Under the pieces are notes generated by a model, which made no database searches, was not told the origin of the DNA, and was given only the letters and a program-made list of their open reading frames with translations. 64,000 bases of DNA from Deltaproteobacteria bacterium (GTDB taxonomy: Bacteria; Myxococcota_A; UBA796; UBA2385). A program made the translations under genes and the position numbers. The stretch is from positions 21,132 through 85,131 of the forward strand of contig JAGYJW010000031.1 of NCBI GenBank assembly GCA_018401435.1, written 5' to 3'. Positions 1 through 7,872 of this stretch are shown piece by piece (positions within the stretch are counted from its first letter, which is position 1; every line of letters starts with the position of its first letter).

Positions 1-591
1 GACGCGGCAGAGCGCTGCGCCGCATCGGTGATCGGCGGCGGCAACTTCCACGGCGAGCCCCTGGCCATCGCCATGGACTACCTCAAGATCGTGATGGCCG
101 AGGTGGGCAGCATCTCGGAGCGCCGCATCGCCCACCTCACCGACCCCAACCACAGCGCGGGCCTGCCGGCCTTCCTGGTGCGGGACAGCGGCGTGAACAG
201 CGGCTTCATGATTCCGCAATACACCGCCGCCGCCCTGGTCTCCGAAAACAAGGTGCTCTGCCACCCCGCAAGCGTGGACTCCGTGCCCACCTGCGCCAAC
301 ACCGAAGATCACGTTTCGATGGGCACCATCGCCTGCCGGCACGCGGTCCAGGTGGTGGAGAATGTGACCAATATCGTCGCCATCGAGCTGCTGGCCGGCG
401 CCCAGGCCCTGCGCTTCCGCGAGCCCTTCCACCCGGGTGACCGGCTCAAGGCCGTGCTGGATTACCTCAACGACCGCGAGCGGGGCGATCTCGCGCCGCT
501 GGAGCAGGACCAGGTGATGCACCCGCGCTTTCTGCGCATGCGGGCCTTGATGGCCCGGCCCGACTTCCGAGCCCTGCTCTTGCAGCGCTGA
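1..591 (+). CDS. hutH: Histidine ammonia-lyase (HAL/PAL family), C-terminal part
   Basis: The gene enters from the left edge in frame 1, so only the last 196 codons are visible and the N-terminal part with the Ala-Ser-Gly (MIO cofactor) motif is outside the window. What remains matches the C-terminal half of aromatic amino acid lyases: GGGNFHGEP near the start, then SISERRIAHL, LPAFL, NSGFMI, AALVSENK, HPASVDS and EDHVSMG. The family eliminates ammonia from histidine to give urocanate, the first step of histidine use. HutH is the best match because of the SENK/HPASVDS/EDHVSMG block, but tyrosine or phenylalanine lyases share the fold and specificity cannot be settled without the N-terminus. 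It ends 10 bp from the convergent hisS stop. No other hut gene is visible. Confidence 0.85.
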   Translation, partial: DAAERCAASVIGGGNFHGEPLAIAMDYLKIVMAEVGSISERRIAHLTDPNHSAGLPAFLVRDSGVNSGFMIPQYTAAALVSENKVLCHPASVDSVPTCANTEDHVSMGTIACRHAVQVVENVTNIVAIELLAGAQALRFREPFHPGDRLKAVLDYLNDRERGDLAPLEQDQVMHPRFLRMRALMARPDFRALLLQR

Positions 592-601
592 GGCGCCGCA
601 A

Positions 602-2104
602 TCAGCCGATCAGGCGCCCGGCCAGGGCGGCCTGCACCGACGCCACCAGCTGGTCGCGGGGGACCTCGACCTGGGCTGGCCGATCGGCCACCCACTGGCT
701 GCGGTCTTCGATGTCGGCGGAGAGCTCCTTGCCCAGGCGCAGATCCTTGATCTGCACGATGCCGCGGTCGAACTCGTCCCCCCCGGCGATGATGGCCAGG
801 GGCGCGTTCCGGCGGTCGGCATACTTCATCTGGGCCTTGAAGCCCGAGGTGCCCAGGTAGAGTTCGGCGCGGATGCCCGCGGCCCGAAGCTCCGAGACCA
901 TGGCCTGGTAGAGGGGCGCCCGGCGCTTGCTCATCAGGGTGACCACCACCGGGCCCTCCCAGTCCCGCGACACGCGTCCCTTGGCCTGCAAGGCGGCCAG
1001 CAGCCGGTCCACGCCCACGCTGCCGCCCGTCGCAGGCACCTTCTCGCCGGTAAAGCGCTCCACCAGCCCATCGTAGCGGCCGCCCGATGCCACCGAGCCA
1101 TAGGAGCGCATGCGCCCCTTGTCGTCGGGCACCTGGAAGGTCAGCTCGCACTCGAAGACCGGGCCGGTGTAATACTCCAGGCCGCGGATGATGCTGGGTT
1201 CAAAAGCGACCCGATCCGAGCCATAGCCGCCGGCGTCCAGCAGCTCGTGGATCTCGGTCAGCTCGGCCACACCCTCTTCGCCCGTGGCGCTGCCGGCGAC
1301 GGCGGTGGCCAGGGTGGCCAGCACGCCTGCGCGGTCGGCCGTCGAGCCCGAGCGCCCGCCCGCCGAAAGGAAGGCGCAGATGCGGTCCACCTGGGTCGCG
1401 TTCAAGCCCGCGCCCTTGGTGAAGTCCCCCGACTCGTCCCGGCGGCCGGCCCCCAGCAGCAAGGCCACACCTTCGACGCCGAATTTGTCGAATTTGTCCA
1501 TGGCCCGCAGCACCGCGCCCACCGTGTCGGCGTCGGCCAGCGCGATGCCGCAGACCTCGAGCAGGCCGTTGAGCACCTTGCGGTCGTTGACCTGCACGCG
1601 GTAGTCGCCGCGGGCGATGCCCAGGGCTTCGAGGGCCTGGGCGAAGACCATGCAGACCTCGCCGTCGGCGGCCACCGAGGCCGTGCCCACGGTGTCGAAG
1701 TCGCACTGCATGAACTCGCGGAAGCGGCCCGGGGCCCACTTCTCTACCCGCCAGACCGTGCCCACCTGGTAGCGGCGGAAGGGGCGCGGCAGGTTCTGGG
1801 CGTTCTGGGCGAAGTAGCGGGCCAGCGGCGCGGTGAGGTCGTAGCGCAGGGCCACCCACTCGTCATAGTCAGCCTGGAAGCTGAAGATTCCGGCGTCCGG
1901 CTGGTCGGCGGCCTCGGGCAGGAATTTGCCCAGGGACTCGACATACTCGATGCCGGGGGTCTCGAGCGGTTCGAAGCCGTGCAGCTCATAGATGCGCTGC
2001 AGGGTGTCGAGCATGGAGCGTCTCGCCACCAGGTCGGCGGCGGTCAGATCGCGGAAGCCGCCGGGCACGCGGGCGCGGGGGCGGTTGCTGCTGGAGCTGG
2101 TCAT
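602..2104 (-). CDS. hisS: Histidyl-tRNA synthetase, eukaryote/alphaproteobacteria-like type
   Basis: A 500-residue class II synthetase that charges tRNA-His in the cytoplasm. Motif 2 lies around residues 109-140 (RRYQVGTVWRVEK, GRFREFMQCDFD), the histidine-A motif RGLEYYTGP near 307, the histidine-B motif ASGGRYDGL near 340, and motif 3 near 358-370 (GGSVGVDRLL). A C-terminal anticodon-binding domain follows (residues ~385-500, with KYADRRNAPLAII and QIKDL). The 'QCDFD' form of motif 2 resembles eukaryotic and some alphaproteobacterial HisRS, not the usual bacterial 'RQFHQ' form. At 500 residues it is longer than the ~424 of E. coli. The ATG at 2104 was chosen because it leaves a short tail before VPGGFRDL. 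It starts 69 bp downstream of tRNA-His on the same strand, so enzyme and substrate are probably co-transcribed. Confidence 0.95.
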   Translation of the reverse strand: MTSSSSNRPRARVPGGFRDLTAADLVARRSMLDTLQRIYELHGFEPLETPGIEYVESLGKFLPEAADQPDAGIFSFQADYDEWVALRYDLTAPLARYFAQNAQNLPRPFRRYQVGTVWRVEKWAPGRFREFMQCDFDTVGTASVAADGEVCMVFAQALEALGIARGDYRVQVNDRKVLNGLLEVCGIALADADTVGAVLRAMDKFDKFGVEGVALLLGAGRRDESGDFTKGAGLNATQVDRICAFLSAGGRSGSTADRAGVLATLATAVAGSATGEEGVAELTEIHELLDAGGYGSDRVAFEPSIIRGLEYYTGPVFECELTFQVPDDKGRMRSYGSVASGGRYDGLVERFTGEKVPATGGSVGVDRLLAALQAKGRVSRDWEGPVVVTLMSKRRAPLYQAMVSELRAAGIRAELYLGTSGFKAQMKYADRRNAPLAIIAGGDEFDRGIVQIKDLRLGKELSADIEDRSQWVADRPAQVEVPRDQLVASVQAALAGRLIG

Positions 2105-2173
2105 GGCGACCCCCGCGGCCCCTTGGGGCCGCCAGTCGCGGGCGCGGGGCGCCAGCGAGGGAAGCAGGGCAGG

Positions 2174-2249
2174 TGGTACCGAGGGCGGGACTTGAACCCG
2201 CGACCTCCTGATCCACAGTCAGGCGCTCTGCCAACTGAGCTACCTCAGC
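2174..2249 (-). tRNA. tRNA-His (GTG) with A73
   Basis: A complete 76-nt cloverleaf on the minus strand. The acceptor stem is GCTGAGG/CCTCGGT, the anticodon stem CCTGA/TCAGG encloses loop CTGTGGA (anticodon GTG), the T arm reads GCGGG-TTCAAGT-CCCGC, and CCA is encoded. Base 73 is A and the base before G1 is T, so the G(-1):C73 pair normally required for bacterial tRNA-His is not encoded (T-1 could pair with A73). This matches the identity rule known from eukaryotes and a clade of Alphaproteobacteria. It sits directly upstream of hisS on the same strand. Confidence 0.97.
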
Positions 2250-2419
2250 ACATCAACCTGCCCGCTGGAACCGACTGGAGGGGAAACCCGTCCGGCCCAG
2301 TCCCGAGCGGGGCCCCTTATAACCAAGCCCCCCAAGGCGGCAACCGGCAGCGGCGGGATCGGGGCGGTCGGGGGGGCAGGCGTTGCGATAGACTGCGGTG
2401 TCCCTGCTGGAGCGCCGCC

Positions 2420-3291
2420 GTGATCACCGCCATCGACATCGAGGGCCTGCGTGGAATCCGCCAGGGGGCGCTGGAGGGCTTGGCTCCCCTCACGGTGCTC
2501 ACGGGGCCCAATAGCAGTGGCAAGAGCACCGTGCTGGAGGCCCTTTCGGTGGTGGCGGCCCCCCAGCCCTTCCTGCAGTTGCAGGAGCTGACCCGGCGGC
2601 GGGCGGCGGGTGGGCGGGCCTGGCGCTGGTTGATGCACCGGGGTGAGGGCAAGGACCTGCGCCTGAAGGCGGTCTCGGATTGGCCGGAAGCGGGTCATTC
2701 CGTCGCGGTCACCCTTGTGCGGCAGTCCATAGCTGGCCCTCCGCTGCCCCCCGCATGCGCTTCCTCGACCCCAACCGCGAGGTCGACCTCGCGGCCCTCT
2801 ACGAGCAGGCCTATGTGGCAGGACGCAAGGGCGAGGTCCTGGCACTGCTGCGTGAGATCCTGCCCGCCGTCGATGACTTCACCTACCTGCCCTCGGGTGT
2901 GCACATCTCCTACGCCGGCCGAGGCGCGGTGCCCGCCGGGGTCGAAGGCGAAGGCGTGCTGGCCTTCCTGCGGCTGGCGCTCGAATTGGCCGGGCCGAGC
3001 GAGGGGCTGGTGCTCTTGGAAGAGCCCGAGACCTTCCAGCACCCGGCGTCTTTGGTTCGCAGCGCCCGGGCCATGATCGCGGCCGTTCGGCGGGGCATGC
3101 AGCTGGTCCTGACCACCCACAGCCTGGAGCTGGTCGACCGCCCGTTGGACGAGGCCCAGGCACAGGGTCTGCCCACCGATCAGCTCGCCCTCTTCAACCT
3201 GCGCTTGGACGCGGGCAAGCTGCTGTCTTCGCGTTTTGATGGCGAATCGGTCCTGGACGGCCGGCGCATCCTGGACCAGGATCTGCGGTGA
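2420..3291 (+). pseudogene. AAA-family (AAA_21/OLD-like) ATPase, frameshifted
   Basis: Two overlapping frames together encode an ABC/OLD-like ATPase of about 290 residues. The first frame starts at GTG 2420 (GGAG about nine bases upstream) and gives ITAIDIEGLRGI and Walker A GPNSSGKST (residues ~30-38). The second frame carries RFLDPNREVDL, the Walker B-like LVLLEEPE and a TTHSLEL switch region, and ends at TGA 3289. The join lies between about 2730 and 2760 and needs one indel, from mutation or sequencing error. The region between Walker A and B is short for this group, so an internal deletion is also possible. The stop overlaps the GTG start of the next gene (GTGA), typical of a coupled pair. 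Such ATPases paired with TOPRIM proteins occur in anti-phage systems of the OLD and PARIS type; that role is inference. Confidence 0.7.
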
Positions 3292-3955
3292 GCGTGCCTT
3301 CTCAGCGGGTGATCCTCTGTGAGGGCTTTGATGACCGGGCCTTCTGGAAGGGGCTGCTGGAAGAGGCCGGGGCGACCTCCTTGGGCGGGCCGGGGCAAGA
3401 TCCGCCAATGGATCCCTTCGACAAGCAGGTCAGGGGCGGAGCCTTTGCATTTCGCCTGCCCGGCGGGCAGTTCTTGCGTTTGCAGCCTGCACACGGCGCC
3501 CACTCGGTTCTGAAAACGCAGGCGTCCTTCTTGGGCAAAAACACGTTTCCTTGCGACATCCTCGTCGTGAACATCGATCTCGACGCGACTCACGCTGAAC
3601 CGGCACATCTTGCTTCCGCCCTGCAATCCCGGCTTCATGCGATTCGGGACCGGCTTCAAGCGATTCGGGACCGGCTGCCCGCGAGCTCTCCCGAGGCCGA
3701 CCTGGCCGGCCCCGGGCCCTGGACCGTCGCCGGCACCCGGGTCTTCCCGGTCATCTGGCGCGCAGCCCGCCGGACCCGCCGGATCGGCGGGAGAAGGCCC
3801 TGGCCCTGGCCCACCTCGCCAAGTGGAATGCCGAGCTTGGCCCCGACGAGTTCTACCAGGCCCTCTGGCGGGATCTCGACGTCGCGGCCGCCTTGAAGCG
3901 GCGCCTCACCGCCATCGGCGCGGGGCAGGCCGTGCAGGCCTTGATCGCAGCCTGA
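3288..3955 (+). pseudogene. TOPRIM-like partner of the AAA ATPase, frameshifted
   Basis: The first frame begins at GTG 3288, overlapping the ATPase stop, and encodes RVILCEGFDDRAFWKGLL followed about 80 residues later by ILVVNIDLDATHAE. The CEG glutamate and the spaced DxD are the metal-binding pattern of TOPRIM nuclease/primase folds (DUF3226/DUF4435-like). Near 3750-3780 the reading must change frame, after which DRREKALALAHLAKW and FYQALWRDLDVAAALK continue to TGA 3953-3955. A nearly exact 21-bp tandem duplication at 3633-3674 adds a repeated AIRDRL segment. With the upstream gene it forms a two-component ATPase-TOPRIM module; both halves carry one frameshift. The function, defence or nucleic-acid repair, is not proven by sequence. 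Confidence 0.6.
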
Positions 3956-4007
3956 GGCCAGTCCCGCGCCCATGCTACACAGGGGGGCATCTCCCACGGG
4001 TCCTGGC

Positions 4008-5105
4008 ATGAAGAAGCCCCCCACGCCCCGCAAGAAGCGGCGTCGCAGCGCACGCACCCACGCCCGCAAGGCGGGGCTGGCCCCGGGCGTCCCGGTCTAC
4101 ACCGGGGATGTGGCCGAGGCCGACCTGCGCATCCACCGCCTGCGCTACAGCACGGACCAGATCGAAGAGACGCAGGGGGTGTCGCCCGAAGCGAGGCCCG
4201 GGGCGGCCGGCTGCGTGACCTGGCTGGACGCCATCGGCCTGCAAGACGCCGCGGCCGTGTCGGTCATGGGCAAGGCGCTGGGTCTGCATCCCCTGGCCAT
4301 CGAAGACCTGCTCAACCCGGCCTCGCACCCCAAGGCCGAGGACTTCGGGGACCGACTCCTGCTGGTGATCCCCATGGCCACGCCCATCGCGGAGTCGCCG
4401 GCCGGCCTGCCGGTGGACATCGAGACCGTGAGCATCGTGCTGGGGCCCGGCTTCGTCGCCACCTTCCAGGAGCGCCCCGGCGATGTCTACGACCCGATCC
4501 GCCGGCGTCTGCGCGAGGGTGCCGGAAAGATCCGCAACTTGAACGCCGACTACCTGTTCTACAGCTTGCTGGACGCGGTGGTCGATGGCTGGTTCGCCAG
4601 CCTGGTGGGGGTGGAGGAGCACATCGACGCCTTGGAGCAGCAGGTGGTGGAGGATGGCGACCGCCTGGATCCCCGGCAGCTGCATGCCACCCGCACCGAG
4701 GTCGCCAGCTTGCGGCGGTCGGCCTTGGCCCTGCGAGAGGCGGTGGGCAGCCTGGTGCGCACCCGCTGCGCCCTGCTGGGGGAGGAGGTGCAACCCTATC
4801 TGCGTGACCTCGTCGACCACTCCCACGAGGTGGTGGACCTGGTGGACGCGGTGCGGGATCGGGCCATCGGCTCCCGCGATCTGCACCTGGCCCTCGAAAA
4901 CCGGCGCATGAACGAGATCATGCGCGTGCTCACCATCTTCAGTTCGGTCTTTCTGCCCTTGACCTTCATCGTTGGGGTCTATGGCATGAATTTCCAAACT
5001 ATGCCCGAGCTGGCCATGCCCTGGGGCTATCCGGCGGTGCTGGCGTCGATGGTGGCGGTGAGCGTGGGCATGCTGGTCTTCTTCCGCCGCAAGCACTGGA
5101 TCTGA
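4008..5105 (+). CDS. corA: CorA-family magnesium/cobalt transporter
   Basis: A 365-residue inner-membrane divalent-cation channel. The N-terminus is very basic (KKPPTPRKKRRRS). The soluble funnel domain follows, with HPLAIEDLLN around residue 95 and the long helix region ~190-300, and then two C-terminal membrane segments. The first ends in the diagnostic YGMNF selectivity-filter signature. The second ends in FFRRKHWI, close to the basic C-terminus expected for CorA. Length is normal for the family. ATG 4008 is preferred; an in-frame ATG at 3972 is possible and would add 12 residues. It lies 52 bp after the TOPRIM gene and nearly abuts the convergent glycosyltransferase gene. Confidence 0.93.
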   Translation: MKKPPTPRKKRRRSARTHARKAGLAPGVPVYTGDVAEADLRIHRLRYSTDQIEETQGVSPEARPGAAGCVTWLDAIGLQDAAAVSVMGKALGLHPLAIEDLLNPASHPKAEDFGDRLLLVIPMATPIAESPAGLPVDIETVSIVLGPGFVATFQERPGDVYDPIRRRLREGAGKIRNLNADYLFYSLLDAVVDGWFASLVGVEEHIDALEQQVVEDGDRLDPRQLHATRTEVASLRRSALALREAVGSLVRTRCALLGEEVQPYLRDLVDHSHEVVDLVDAVRDRAIGSRDLHLALENRRMNEIMRVLTIFSSVFLPLTFIVGVYGMNFQTMPELAMPWGYPAVLASMVAVSVGMLVFFRRKHWI

Positions 5106-5111
5106 GGGCCG

Positions 5112-6524
5112 TCAGGGCAGGCTGCGGCGGTGCGGCGACAGCCAGCCGGCCCTACTGCGGGCGCGGGCCTGGGTCTTGAAGAGGGCCGCGTCGTCGGGGG
5201 CGGCCCAGCGCCCGGCAGGCCGCCGCGGCCACCGCCCAGGCATCGGGCCAGGGCAGGCCCAACAGCGGCTCGGTGGCGGCCAGGGCGGCCCCAGGATCCT
5301 GCGCCAGCAGCAGCTCCGCGAGGCCGAGCCGGGCCTGGGCCTCGGCCTGCCCGGCCAGGCCGGCCCGGTCCTCGGGCAGCTCGGCCAGCGCGGTTCGCAG
5401 GCTGCCCGCGGCCTCGGGTGCCCTGCCATGAGCTGGGACAGGCCCAGCAGCTCCGCCGCCGCCCAGGAGGTGGCGCCGGCGCTCAGCTCGTCGGTCTGGG
5501 GCAGCCCGTGGGCCAGCCGGGCCCGTCCCGCCGCCTCGGCCGCGTCGCTCAGGCAGGACTGGCGCGCCAGGCCCGCGCAGCCGGCCGCGCGCACCACCTG
5601 GGCGCGGGCACGCATCAGGTCGAGGTTGGGGTGAGAGCCCCAGGCCTGGGCCGCCTGCACCGTCGCCAGCGCGGCGTCGGCCTCTCCGCGGCGAAGCTGG
5701 AGATCCGCCCGCAAGGCCGCCAGGGTGAAGCAGCCTGTCGGGGGCGCCTTGCCCGCAGCGGTCCAGGCCAACAGCCGCATCCAGGCGCCTTCGCTGGCGA
5801 CCTCGGCCTCGGCCGGCTCTCCCGCCCGCAGGGCCGCGCGGCAGCGGTAGATCCACGGCAGCGGGTCCGGCCCGCTGACTTCGGCCATAGCCCGCAGAAT
5901 ACCAAGGTTTCGGGCCAATTTGTCGCCACGGAGCAGCGCAGGATCGGCGTAGCCCTCGTGCAGGATGGGGGCGTCGATGCTGCGGGTCAGCAGCCGGCGC
6001 CCCGTGCGGGAGCGCAGGCGCTCGTGCACCGCACCCTCCCAGCGAAGATCGGGTTGCAGCCGGAAGAGCCGGGCGATGTGGGTGGGCTCTCCCAGACGGC
6101 AGGCCCCGCTGAGCACCGACGCCGGGGGGGCACCCAGCCGACTGGCGTTGTGGATGGGCAGCTGGCCGGCGTCAAAGCCCCCCGCCGCGATGGCCTGCTG
6201 CAGCGCGGCGCCCGCACCGGGGGCCAGGCGCTCATCGGCGTCCAGGACCAGCATCCAACCTGGGCCCATCGCGGCCAGCCCGTGGTTGCGAGCGGCCGAA
6301 AAATCCGCCTTCCAGGGCCAATGCAGCACCGTGGCGCCCAGGCTTCGGGCCACCGCCACCGTGTCGTCCTGGCTGCCGGTGTCCACCACCACCACCCGAT
6401 CCACCAGCCCCTGCACCGACGCCAGGCAGGCCGGCAGGCGGGGGCCTTCATCCCGCAGGATCATGCAGAGCTGGAGCGACGTCGTCAGCGGACCTCCTCG
6501 GCCTTCAATAGCGCGCCCCGACAT
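5112..6524 (-). CDS. Family 2 glycosyltransferase with TPR-like C-terminus, probably frameshifted
   Basis: The N-terminal ~230 residues are a GT-A glycosyltransferase 2 domain: MILRDEGPRLPACL, VVVVDTGSQDDT, ADFSAARNHGL, and the DxD-type metal motif LVLDADERL. It is likely a cytoplasmic sugar transferase acting on an unknown acceptor. Alanine/leucine-rich helical repeats resembling TPRs follow. From about 5420 to 5200 the natural-looking protein (AALAELPEDRAGLAGQAEAQ) continues in another frame, while the annotated frame turns into a Pro/Arg-rich string and later looks normal again (DDAALFKTQARAR), so a pair of compensating indels is likely. The ATG at 6524 is used; a strong GGAGG lies just downstream, before a CTG codon at the domain start, so the true start may be a few codons later. 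Confidence 0.75.
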   Translation of the reverse strand: MSGRAIEGRGGPLTTSLQLCMILRDEGPRLPACLASVQGLVDRVVVVDTGSQDDTVAVARSLGATVLHWPWKADFSAARNHGLAAMGPGWMLVLDADERLAPGAGAALQQAIAAGGFDAGQLPIHNASRLGAPPASVLSGACRLGEPTHIARLFRLQPDLRWEGAVHERLRSRTGRRLLTRSIDAPILHEGYADPALLRGDKLARNLGILRAMAEVSGPDPLPWIYRCRAALRAGEPAEAEVASEGAWMRLLAWTAAGKAPPTGCFTLAALRADLQLRRGEADAALATVQAAQAWGSHPNLDLMRARAQVVRAAGCAGLARQSCLSDAAEAAGRARLAHGLPQTDELSAGATSWAAAELLGLSQLMAGHPRPRAACEPRWPSCPRTGPAWPGRPRPRPGSASRSCCWRRILGPPWPPPSRCWACPGPMPGRWPRRPAGRWAAPDDAALFKTQARARSRAGWLSPHRRSLP

Positions 6525-6580
6525 GCTTGGGCTGAATGGCGCGAGGCGCGGTCCGTCCAAGACGCTGGCCCGGAGTCCCC

Positions 6581-7231
6581 ATGCCCCTCGTCCCGCTCCT
6601 GCTGCTCGGCGCGCAGCTCTCGGCCGCCACCCCGGAAGAGGACCCCTGCGCCCAGGTCCGATCGGTGCAGGGCTATGCCCGCGCCGCCCAGCTCGACACC
6701 CGTACGCTGGACCTTCTGGAGGCCCGGCTCTGCGGTGCAGGCCCGAGCGCGCCGATGCAGTCTGCGCTCTGCCAGGAGGCCCGCCTGGTCGTTGCGGTGG
6801 CCGAGATTGGCGGGCTGTCGGGCGCGCCGCTGGCTGAGCTGACCCAGGCCCGCGATCTCGCCTGTGAGGGGCTGCTGGAGCCGCGCTTCAACTGGTCCAA
6901 CGGGGTCACCGGCCGGGCAGCCAATGGGGCCTGGAGCTACCCCAACGCGGTGACGGCGCGGTCGGCCCTGGGCGCCTTGAACTACCCGAATGCGGTGACG
7001 GCGCGGTCGGCGAATGGGGCCTGGAGCTACCCCAATGCGGTGACGGCCCGCAGCCCCAACGGGCGCTGGAGCGGCCCCAATGGCGTCGGCTTCGCGTCCT
7101 TGACCGAGCTGATCGTCTGGGCCTGTGAGCGGGATGCGGCCCGCTGCCAGGCCACCCGCCAGCAGCTGCCGATGCTGGACGCGGAGGGCCAGGCGGCGGC
7201 CCTGGTCGGGCTGCTGTGGGCTTTGCGCTGA
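6581..7231 (+). CDS. Secreted protein with tandem 15-residue YPNAVTARS repeats
   Basis: A 216-residue protein beginning with a signal peptide (MPLVPLLLLGAQLSA). A Cys-containing helical region precedes four to five copies of a 15-residue unit (NGAWSYPNAVTARSA), the last degenerating to NGRWSGPNGVGF. The C-terminal ~50 residues return to helical, Cys-containing sequence (WACERDAARC). The four cysteines outside the repeats could form disulfides. I do not recognise the family. Hydrophobic Trp/Tyr alternating with Pro-Asn suggests short beta-strand repeats, but no function can be given. It is divergently oriented from the glycosyltransferase gene and 3 bp from the convergent lipoprotein gene. Confidence 0.75.
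   Translation: MPLVPLLLLGAQLSAATPEEDPCAQVRSVQGYARAAQLDTRTLDLLEARLCGAGPSAPMQSALCQEARLVVAVAEIGGLSGAPLAELTQARDLACEGLLEPRFNWSNGVTGRAANGAWSYPNAVTARSALGALNYPNAVTARSANGAWSYPNAVTARSPNGRWSGPNGVGFASLTELIVWACERDAARCQATRQQLPMLDAEGQAAALVGLLWALR
6891..7085 (+). repeat. 45-bp in-frame tandem repeat array
   Basis: About four imperfect copies of a 45-bp unit lie inside the preceding gene. The core TACCCCAACGCGGTGACGGC is almost unchanged between copies, including at third codon positions, so the array is recently expanded or homogenised. The unit is a whole number of codons (15), so copy-number change would keep the frame. Confidence 0.85.
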
Positions 7232-7234
7232 AGA

Positions 7235-7768
7235 TCAGCCGCAGGGGGGCTGCTCTTGCAAGCAGGCGGCCGCCTCGAAGTCTCCGGAGAGCCGGCTGCC
7301 ATCTTCGAGGATGAGGCTGAAGCGCCCATTCGCACCGGTGGTCTCGTCCCAGGTGGACACCGTCAGCGAGCCGGCGCGGGCGCCTTGAAAGCTGCCGTCG
7401 CCGGGGTCGAACCAGACGCCGGCCACGCCGCTGGCCGGGTCGAGATCCCAGGCCCCGCCGGCCATGGGCTCGAGGTCTGCCCAGACGGTGATGCGCAGCC
7501 AGGGGCCGCTGGGGGTGGACTCGCAGCCTGGGCCGTCCAGGCCGATCTGGAATTCGTAGGCGGCGCCGTCGTCGGGGGCGCAGGAGCGCTCCACCCGCGC
7601 GTCCCCCTCCACCGGGCTGCCGCCGTCGGTGCCGTCGGTGCCGTCGGTGCCATCGGTGCCGTCGGTGCCATCGGTGCCGTCGGTGCCGTCCGTCTGGCCC
7701 GTCTCGTCGGACTTGTCGCCGCAGCCGGTCGCCAGGGCGGCCAGCAGGGCCAGGGTCGTCTTGCGCAT
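7235..7768 (-). CDS. Lipoprotein with Asp-Gly-Thr repeat spacer
   Basis: A 177-residue predicted lipoprotein. The signal peptide ends in a lipobox at LAALATGC (Cys16). A spacer of about eight TDG triplets follows, then a ~120-residue domain of unknown family rich in Trp, Gly and acidic residues (WLRITVWADLEPM, WDLDPASGVAG, FSLILEDGSRLSGDF). The DGT spacer probably acts as a flexible, acidic linker holding the domain away from the membrane. The same kind of spacer recurs in the lipoproteins at 21.5 and 23.8 kb. Start is the ATG before RKTTLALLA. It is divergent from uvrB. Confidence 0.85.
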   Translation of the reverse strand: MRKTTLALLAALATGCGDKSDETGQTDGTDGTDGTDGTDGTDGTDGTDGGSPVEGDARVERSCAPDDGAAYEFQIGLDGPGCESTPSGPWLRITVWADLEPMAGGAWDLDPASGVAGVWFDPGDGSFQGARAGSLTVSTWDETTGANGRFSLILEDGSRLSGDFEAAACLQEQPPCG

Positions 7769-7872
7769 GAATCCTCCCGGATGCGGTCAGGATATCGCCG
7801 CCCTTGGCCGGCTGCGCGCCTGGCTTCGGGCACGGTGGTTAGACCTCCGGCCTGCCGCCCCTGGAGCGCCCC

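Noticed and set aside
1247..2400. Plus-strand frame leading into the AAA ATPase
   Set aside because: The part before 2420 is antisense to hisS and the tRNA; only sequence from the GTG at 2420 looks like protein.
7620..7700. Possible CRISPR-like short repeats
   Set aside because: The repeats are a coding tract for Asp-Gly-Thr triplets in a lipoprotein, without unique spacers.
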